Part shown: one piece after another, positions 57,060 to 64,000 of the stretch
How the letters are laid out: every line of letters starts with the position of its first letter
How positions within the stretch are numbered: the stretch's first letter is position 1
DNA from: Isoetes taiwanensis
Taxonomy: Eukaryota; Streptophyta; Lycopodiopsida; Isoetales; Isoetaceae
Direction: 5' to 3'
Assembly (NCBI GenBank): GCA_021234155.1
Contig: JAJEKV010000524.1
Location: forward strand, 1 to 64,000
DNA length: 64,000 bases
The notes under the pieces: generated by a model
Told to the model about the DNA's origin: nothing
The model's database searches: none
The model's input: the letters and a program-made list of their open reading frames with translations, nothing else
Translations under genes and position numbers: made by a program

Positions 57060-59271
57060 ATATTTGTTGCCTAGGTATAATATGCTCACATATATGCTTA
57101 ACCGCAATGATTCCTCCTGCCGCATCACCATAAATTGCACAAGAATTGAGAAAAGCGGAACCACAATGTGATGGATGATTGAGCAGGCATGCTATTTACT
57201 ATATCGTCAACTTCATCAAGCCATCCAACCCGACAAAAAGTCAACTATGCAAGTGTAATGTTCCACAATGGGAACAATCATGATCGACACACAACATGGC
57301 AAACAAATGACGGCTTTCGTCAAGCCAACTCGCATGACCGCTGAAAGAGAAAACTTGTATGAAGGTCTTCTCATCTGGCAAGATTTCCATTTGCTGAAAA
57401 GCTCGATGGCTTCCTTATCATAACCATTGACTGTATGCTTTAAATATGGCATTCCACAAAGAAACATCCCGCTTGTCGAACCTGTCGAATATTGCTTGAA
57501 CATGAGATAAACTACCACAATTGGCGTACATGTTGTTAAGTGCACTTGCAAGGGAAACATCTGATTCAAATCCATGGGCTACCATGAGGGCATGGATATG
57601 CTTTCCCACTGAAATGGGTCCTACATTATGCAGAACATCAAGAATGCTAATAAAAGTAATCTTATTTGGTGCCATACCTTCTCTTTGCATTTGTTGGAAA
57701 AACTTTGATGCTTTTGGCCAGTTGTTATTATAAGCACATGCGGCAACCATGGTATTCCAAGAAACCATATCTCTATGGGGCATATCATCAAACAAGGCCT
57801 CAGCATTCTCTAGGTTCATACACTAGGTATACATTGCAATAGTCGCATTCAACAAAATCATGTCAGAGTCGGGTAACTTGGAAAATGTTGTTTCTGCATC
57901 CTCCATACAACCATACTCCCCATACATGTTTACTATGGCAGTGGCTACTGTAATATCTAACTCCAAGCCAAGACGTAGAATGTTTCCATGCAACCTCTTC
58001 CCCTCTGCTAAACTTGAGAATGCTTCAAAAAGACTGAGAAAGGTAATATTATTTGGGACCAGCTCCCCACTTGCAGGTCCTCAAAAAGCAAGATAGCTTC
58101 CTTTTCATAACCACCTTGACAATGTGCTGTAATTATGGCTGTCCAGATGGATATATCTTGTTGAGGCATTTGTTGAAATGTCCTAAATGCATCTCCCAAA
58201 CTTCTACAGTTACTATACATAATTATAAGGGCTGTCCCAATAACAGAGTTGGATACTAGGTTATTACATATACTACAAGAGTGTATGCGCTTGCCATCTG
58301 GCAAAGATGATAAATTAGAACAGGCATCAAGTACATTTACAAATGTATATTTGTATGGAGTGACATGCGATAGCTGCATTTCATCAAAAGGCTGGAGAGC
58401 TTCTTTATTGTAATTGTAATGAGCATATGTTGCAATAATTGATGTCCAGGAAAGTACATCCTGTTTTACTATTCTAACAAAGATAAACCATGCATCATAC
58501 AAACATGCACAATTGCTGTATGCGTTTATGAGAACTGTTGCTATCACTACATGTGATGCATGTCCATGGATATTACCACATGCATGCACCCATTTAGTCT
58601 TTGATCTGCACGCCAGCAATTCGCAAGCTTCAAGTACACTTATGAATGTTACTCGGCTTGGGATGACTCTTTCCATAAGCATTTGCATAAATAATTGGAA
58701 AGCCTGGTTCCCATCACCAATCTGCACATATGCGTCAATTAGAGAACTCCATGTTATAGTATTTCTATGAGGCATGCTATCAAATATCTCTTGAGCCTCC
58801 GCAATGCTTTTGCACTTTCCATACATCTTCACAAGTGTAGTTCCAACAACAAGATTATTGTCCAGCCCCTTCTCCACGATGAGGCAGTGTAAATATCTTC
58901 CCATTTCAATATCCTCTGGACTAGAACATGCATCCAAAATTGCACAGAAAGTATACTTATCTGGAATTGCTCCCTCGTCTTTCATCTGGAAAAATGTATG
59001 AAGAGCCCTCTCTCCTTGCCTGTTCAAGTGTATGCCTAATAATGGTACTCCATATAAATGAATTCCGCGTCTTCATCCTTTCAAATATAAATATGGCATC
59101 CTCCATGTTTCCACGATTAAGATACATCTCTATAAGACAATTGCCAACTAGTTTATCTTCTTCATGCCTATAATTAGCAATCCAAGCATGAATGAATTTT
59201 CCCTTTGCAAAGATCCTTCCGATATCCAAGTATTTCTGAAAGAAAGACCAATGGCGAGAATCGAGACTCAA
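57060..59271 (-). pseudogene. PLS-type pentatricopeptide repeat (PPR) pseudogene
   Basis: Intronless on the minus strand. From about 59271: GKFIHAWIANYRHEEDKLVG, LIEMYLNRGNMEDAIFIFERM, then after a 1-nt shift near 59025 a 330-codon open stretch with successive repeats (PDKYTFCAILDACSS, VKMYGKCKSIAEAQEIFDSM, TWSSLIDAYVQIGDGNQAF, IIMYSNCRSLGDAFRTFQQM). After a second shift near 58070 it continues LVPNNITFLSLFEAFSSLAE. There is a TAG at 57823-57825, then MPHRDMVSWNTMVAACAYNN and HVQAIFDRFDKRDVSLWNAI. Further stops at about 57418 and shifts precede LPDEKTFIQVF and VEHYTCIVDFLSG. This is the P-L1-S-L2 pattern of organelle RNA-editing PPR proteins. An E-like remnant may follow (to about 56.7 kb); no DYW end is visible. 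At least four frame breaks and three stops make it non-functional. Confidence 0.88.
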
Positions 59272-59279
59272 TAAGCGCT

Positions 59280-61180
59280 TTATTTTGTCGTGCTAGATCC
59301 AATTCTTGACCTGGTTAATACGGATGCAATATTGCTTAATGAGCAGAGCCTGGATGTATCTTTGCTTTTCTTAATGGGCCGGTTTCAAGGGCGGGATTAG
59401 AGGTGGCATCAACTAGAAAAGCCATAATTCATCATTGCAGAGTGTTGAAAAAAAATTAGCATACTTACCATGCTTGGGGTTTCTTCTCAAGCTGAAAATT
59501 TGGTCATCCCACGAGTAATTAGATTGCAAGCGTATCACTGCGAATTTTACCTACTAGGCGTTCTTCATTCTTTGGCGCCGGAAAAGCCGGGCGTTCTTCG
59601 GCAAGATATCCGGCAAGCATAAGCGTGACTTGGAATTTCCATGAATTTATGACCGCCGTAGATGAAATCCAACAGCGGAAACATCAGCCACCTGCACAAA
59701 AATCCCACTGAGCGGCAACGTGGACACTCTGAAATTGCTTCAAAGTGTCCACTTGCGTTTGTAAACGTGCAAAAAATAAAAAGAAAAAAATTAGCGGAAA
59801 TGCAGGATTGGGGTGAAGGTTAGGGTGTTATAGGGTAAGGTGTGAATTTCAGTGCCATGTGGTGGGAATGTGTATGTAATTCTAGTTTGAGGAATAGATA
59901 GAAGCCCCCAACCACCGATGCTGTTGCAGGGGATGGCTATGGCGATGGGGCAATCCCAGTCCAGGTGTCTTTTTCTTAAAGACCCTATTTTTTCCTTCCG
60001 GAAAAACGTGGAAGAGGTATCAACTATGAATATTCCAAAAGCATCTTGCCTATAATATAATTTATACATGCTAAGATAGTTTTTCCAACAGTGCCATAAC
60101 ATAAAAAGGTTAGGGTTTGTTAAGCACAAATGTCCGCGTGTAATAAAGAATGGGGACATAGACAGAAGAACCCGTGACTGGTCTGCAGATGAAAGGTCCT
60201 ACTTTGGCAGCAACAGGATGGCCGGACTCTGTTCCTCTGTGACTCATAAGGGTGAGTCTTTGGATTGCAAGCAGATTTTCAGATTTGTGGGGTCATATCC
60301 AGCTGCCAAGATACCTTCTATTTGCTGTTCTATTGGGATTGACAGAGATGTCGTTTGTCCGTTGTATTCTTTGTTCAGCCATCTCACCAATCAGCCAATT
60401 CGTCAAGCATTAATGTGGTTCATTTCTCGTACAAAATAATCTTACCTTGGCCTTAGCTTTTTTGAGATTCCTTGCCTTTTCATTTTATACTAAAAAGCTT
60501 ATTTGCAGCATTGTGGCCTGGGAAAAAGCTGCTTCAAGGCAGAAATATATATAAAAAAAGGGGAGATTTCAGAGATAGGACAGAGTCCACCACCCTCTTT
60601 AGAACTTCATGGCTTCAACTCGCACGAGGGATTTTGCAAACAGACAGAGGTACATATGCCAAATTTTTGACATAGTAATCCAACAAGACAAAACAGGCAG
60701 GCGCATAAAATTTCTTATAATGACAGATTATACTGAAAACTTCTGATTAACCTAAGGGTGGAGCATTGTCAAAGACTAGATCCAAGAAGGAGCATTGCCA
60801 AATGGGTATCATTCCTAACTGCTTTGCATTGTTACCTGTCTTAAATCAAATATTCCAGTAAATTAAAGGTTTTCCAAATCTCCACTAACCACTGCAGACA
60901 CAAATTCTCCTGTCAATATTAGGACAAACATGCACTTAAAAAAGGCATCCTATCTTCTTAGTCATTCTATAACACATTGTTTATTACCTGCACTCTGGAT
61001 GAAATGTGACTTAACCAGTTGTCTGCATGATGTGCTCATCTTTCAACCTCCAGGCATTTGATCCCATACTGTGTTGTCTTGGTTTAAACGAAAATTTGAA
61101 TGGCTGCAATTGTAGCTCATGAATGATAAGGAGGACGTGACCAATCTTTCACTCCACCTTGCAGATTCTGCTAAATTTTG
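59280..61180. other. Spacer upstream of the neprosin gene
   Basis: Open frames at 59791-60159 (minus) and 60218-60439 (plus) show no recognised domain. The last few hundred bases before 61184 would hold the promoter of the neprosin-like gene, but no clear TATA was picked out. Confidence 0.4.
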
Positions 61181-61183
61181 CTA

Positions 61184-63250
61184 ATGGCTTCTGAGTTCAG
61201 AATCCAAGAGTTATCCAAGAACTTGTGGACCCTGGCCCTGTTTCTCTTGATCTACAATAGCAATGCTGTTTTATCAGGAACTATGTCTGAGGACGATTTT
61301 GGTGAAGATTGGATACAAAATCTGCAAAAGAAGCTCAATAAACCAGCAATGAAAAACCATACAGGTTGTTTTCTTTACCATAAGTTAATAATTCTTGCAG
61401 AGATTGACTACAAGAAGCCTAAGTATTATATTTATTGCAGAGTTCTGATGGAGATATAATTGATTGTGTCATGATAAACGAGCAGCCAGCTTTTTGATCA
61501 TCCTGATCTAAGGGACTCGAAAGTGCAGGTCTATGTCTGTTTTAGCAAATGGTAAACACTACACTTTTGCAAGTGTCTCAAATTTTAGTTTAGTGTGGTG
61601 ACAGGAGCCACCTCCAAGAAGGCCAGCAAAAAGGGATGAGTTACAACCAGATTCAAAGAGGGATACTGCACAGATCAATTATCAGCTATGGCAAATAAAT
61701 GGAAAATGTCCATCTGGTACAGTGCCGATAAGGAGAACGACAGTCAAAAGACATAAAAAAGATGGGGATCTCCAACAGCATATACACGCAAAAGCCATAA
61801 ATCTCGTCATAGGCATCCTAGGTCCACAGCACCTCCAGGAGCCATAGAAAATGAGAGCCATGAAGTAAGCCACAGCAGAGTCCTGCCTCCTTTTTGCTGG
61901 ACTATGGTTTAATATGTCTCTGACATTTATTACAGCATGCTATAGCCTTTGTTGAAGGGGCCCCTTCTTTGGCGCTCAAGCTAATATTAATGTGTGGAAC
62001 CCTGACGTCCAAGAGGATAATGAGTTCAGCCTTTTCTCAGATCTGGCTGCTTGGAGGTTCATTTGATAGCAATATAGGGAATAGCATTGAAGCTGGGTGG
62101 CAGGTAAGCTATTATTATTACTTTGCGTCTGTTCTGTTTTTTTTTTATTTTTTATCATCAGAGGTATGTCTTTTAGCAGACAAGGCAGAGCTGCATTGAA
62201 TTTGAAAAAATATGTAGACACACTCTTGCCTACATGTTTTATACCTGCAATGCAGCTCTGCCATGTCCATTAAGGGTTTTTCATTTGTTGCTCATAGCCT
62301 TTTCCTGAAAACTATGTAAAGTTTACTTGTTACCAAAATTCTCGTGTTCCTTCAGTATTCTAACCACCTAGAGTTTGTTTTCTGAGGATGTCTTTTTTAA
62401 GCTATGCAGAATTCTGACTGTTTAGATGCACGTCTTTCCTGGTTTGTATGGTGATCAGAATCCAAGGCTGTTCATTTATTGGACGGTAGGGCAGTCATGT
62501 GGTTCTGTTTCATCAGAATTTAATGCTCACTTCTTACAATCTGTTCTGTCTTTATGATCATACAGAGTGATTCATACCGAGCAACAGGATGCTACAAACT
62601 ATGTTCATGATTCGTGCAAACAAGCAGTGAGATAGCTATAGGAGGAGCAATTGCTCCACTATCTGCACCAGATGGTCCTCAATATGACATCAACATTCTT
62701 GTGTGGAAGGTAAAACAAAATAAAAACTATAGTGTTGAACAGTCTGAAAGTATCCTCTGTTCTTAGACTCTAAGGTGCTCTGTTTTCCTCTGATGTATCC
62801 ACATTGATCTAAAGAACTAGATAACATTAAGCATTAAACAAAAGTGCATCTTTGAACCCAAATTTAATTTTACAGGATCCAGAGCTTGGCAACTGGTGGA
62901 TGGAATATGGGAATACACTTGTGGGTTACTGGCCTGCATTTTTATTTACAGGGCTTCAAGAAGCTGCAACAACTGTGGAATGGGGAGGTGAAATTGTGAA
63001 TATGAGAGATGAAGGGGGCCATACAAGCACCAAAATGGGAATCGGTCTTTACGCAGAGGCTGGCTATGCCCGAGCTAGCTACTTCAGAGATCTGAAGGTT
63101 GTAGTTTCAGATAATATGTTAGAATACCCACAAAATTTGCATACGTTTGCAGCCAGACCCAATTGTTATGATATAGAAGCTGGCAGTAGCAGTTCTTGGG
63201 GCAGATATTTCTTTTACGGTGGCCCTGGAAAGAATCCTAGCTGCCCTTGA
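61184..63250 (+). pseudogene. Neprosin-domain (DUF239) glutamic peptidase-like gene, seven exons, disrupted
   Basis: Exons: 61184-61364, 61441-61528, 61605-61864, 61936-62103, 62426-62485, 62566-62709, 62876-63250, all with GT/AG borders. Exon 1 encodes a signal peptide (LWTLALFLLIYNSNAVLSG). Exons 2-3 carry the activation-peptide region (DGDIIDCVMINEQPAF, then YQLWQINGKCPSGTVPIRRT). Exons 4-7 carry the neprosin domain: VWNPDVQEDNEFSL, GGSFDSNIGNSIEAGWQ, LYGDQNPRLFIYWT, SYRATGCYKLC, VEWGGEIVN, ASYFRDLKVV and FYGGPGKNP. The Glu residues in SIEAGWQ and WGGE, known in neprosin as the catalytic pair, are both kept. Defects: a TGA at 62608-62610 (normally Gly), 1-nt shifts in T- or A-runs near 61491, 61752 and 62030, one near 61960, and a phase mismatch between exons 1 and 2. 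The product would be a secreted proline-cleaving protease. Homopolymer-associated shifts could partly be sequencing errors, but the stop argues for a pseudogene. Confidence 0.9.
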
Positions 63251-63259
63251 TTTTTACGA

Positions 63260-63820
63260 TGGTTGATATCGTGTTCAGGATATATATAGAATGTATATTT
63301 ACGGTTCCGAATTGGAGTTTCCTCGTTGGAATGTATATGATTTAATAATCACGTTGCTTGGTTTTTCTGGAACCAAATTCTAAAATACAACACACCAAAC
63401 ACGCAATTTGTACGATTTTTGACGTTCATAACCTAGAAAATTAGATTTACGTAAACATCCATAGTTCTACATGCGGATTTGATCGGCACAGGGCTGCTAG
63501 CCCAGACGGACTCATTTAGAGTCGAAAGTATGCTCTAGTGTTGGGAGATCCCATCGAATAAATTTTGATGGTTACTTTGATCTAGAGCCGAAGTTAGATT
63601 CTATTGTCTTAATAGAAAACCATAAGAAAAGTTGTTGGAAGTTGTCTCGCAATACACTAACTTAACTGCTAACTTAACTAAAGAACTTCCAAGTTCAACA
63701 GATTGGTTTATAATGTTCTCCGGACTTTGCTCATACAAATTCTGGGGAACTCTAGCATCTTGTGGAAATTGATAATTTTCTATGGGGAAAAAAATTTCCT
63801 AGGAAGTTTGTCCTAGAAAT
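63260..63820. other. 3' flank of the neprosin gene
   Basis: AT-rich DNA with no gene. A T/A-rich stretch containing TTTAATAATC near 63340 could serve as a polyadenylation region. Confidence 0.4.
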
Positions 63821-63821
63821 T

Positions 63822-64000
63822 CCACCCATATGTACTGCATAATTAAACTCCTTGTGCCACCTTGAGGTGTTTAGTGGCCTCATCACAATCAACATGTTTT
63901 ACCAGATTTAGGTGATCATCAATATACATTGAATTATCAGACCACTGAATAGTATGAGGCGGGAGGACCTCATGATATAACATAGAAGACTTCTTCATGG
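63822..64000 (-). repeat. Dispersed repeat, copy 2 (cut by the window end)
   Basis: Matches 8781-8963 in the same orientation. On the minus strand the frame reads SDNSMYIDDHLNLVKHVDCD then EATKHLKVAQGV and a TAA at 63843-63845, uninterrupted to the end of the window. This copy is the less damaged of the two. Confidence 0.72.

Overview
This is nuclear DNA of a land plant with a large, repeat-rich genome. The evidence is a neprosin-type gene with plant intron structure, a PLS-type pentatricopeptide (PPR) gene, a two-exon plant hydroxypyruvate reductase gene, plant L1-type LINEs with DUF4283-like ORF1 and zf-RVT tails, GT-AG introns, and AT-rich spacers full of decayed elements. The PPR style would suit a fern or another non-flowering lineage, but the sequence does not settle this. 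There are no bacterial genes, CRISPR arrays, rRNA genes or convincing tRNA genes. Every protein-coding locus I could recognise carries frameshifts, stops or truncations, apart perhaps from the Ulp1-like exons.

Layout. 1-4.2 kb: low-copy mosaic with short tandem duplications. 4.3-7.5 kb: a broken gene of a DDE-like transposase family (DFAENY / SDG..QFKS / FF..HGKG..DG motifs), including a 684-nt intron. 8.8-9.0 kb: a 73-codon small ORF whose 3' part recurs at the right edge of the window (63.8-64.0 kb). 9.9-10.6 kb: an Ulp1/C48 protease-like gene in three exons, minus strand. 11.0-12.6 kb: a minus-strand LINE remnant. 14.8 kb: a long hairpin.

16.8-25.7 kb is a nested structure. One minus-strand LINE (endonuclease, RT, zf-RVT, poly-A) is split between 18025 and 23045 by two head-to-tail Helitron-like elements (20481-23044 and 18026-20480). 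They meet exactly at a CTAG/TC junction and lie between host A and T. The upstream Helitron carries spliced-looking exons of an unidentified gene.

25.7-37 kb: a heat-shock-element/TATA cluster followed by a fragment of a GCIP (cyclin-D1-binding) gene, another Helitron 5' end (28630), a second HSE/TATA cluster (31.1 kb), and a 0.4-kb direct duplication. 37.2-44.76 kb: a nearly full-length but decayed plus-strand LINE ending in poly-A.

46.7-51.1 kb is a second nest. A hydroxypyruvate reductase (HPR) pseudogene has a 3.57-kb intron that contains a roughly 3.0-kb element with long terminal inverted repeats (Mutator-like). That element carries a fragment of a GMC oxidoreductase, and its left TIR holds a 171-bp MITE that is absent from the right TIR. 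Just downstream is a third Helitron 3' end (51325). 51.6-54.2 kb: tandem 5'-UTR-like repeats, a GC-rich ORF, and LINE fragments on both strands. 57.1-59.3 kb: a PPR pseudogene (minus). 61.2-63.25 kb: a seven-exon neprosin-domain gene with a nonsense codon and several 1-nt frameshifts.

The window is mainly a record of layered insertion, gene capture and decay. The two nests can be ordered in time from the sequence alone.
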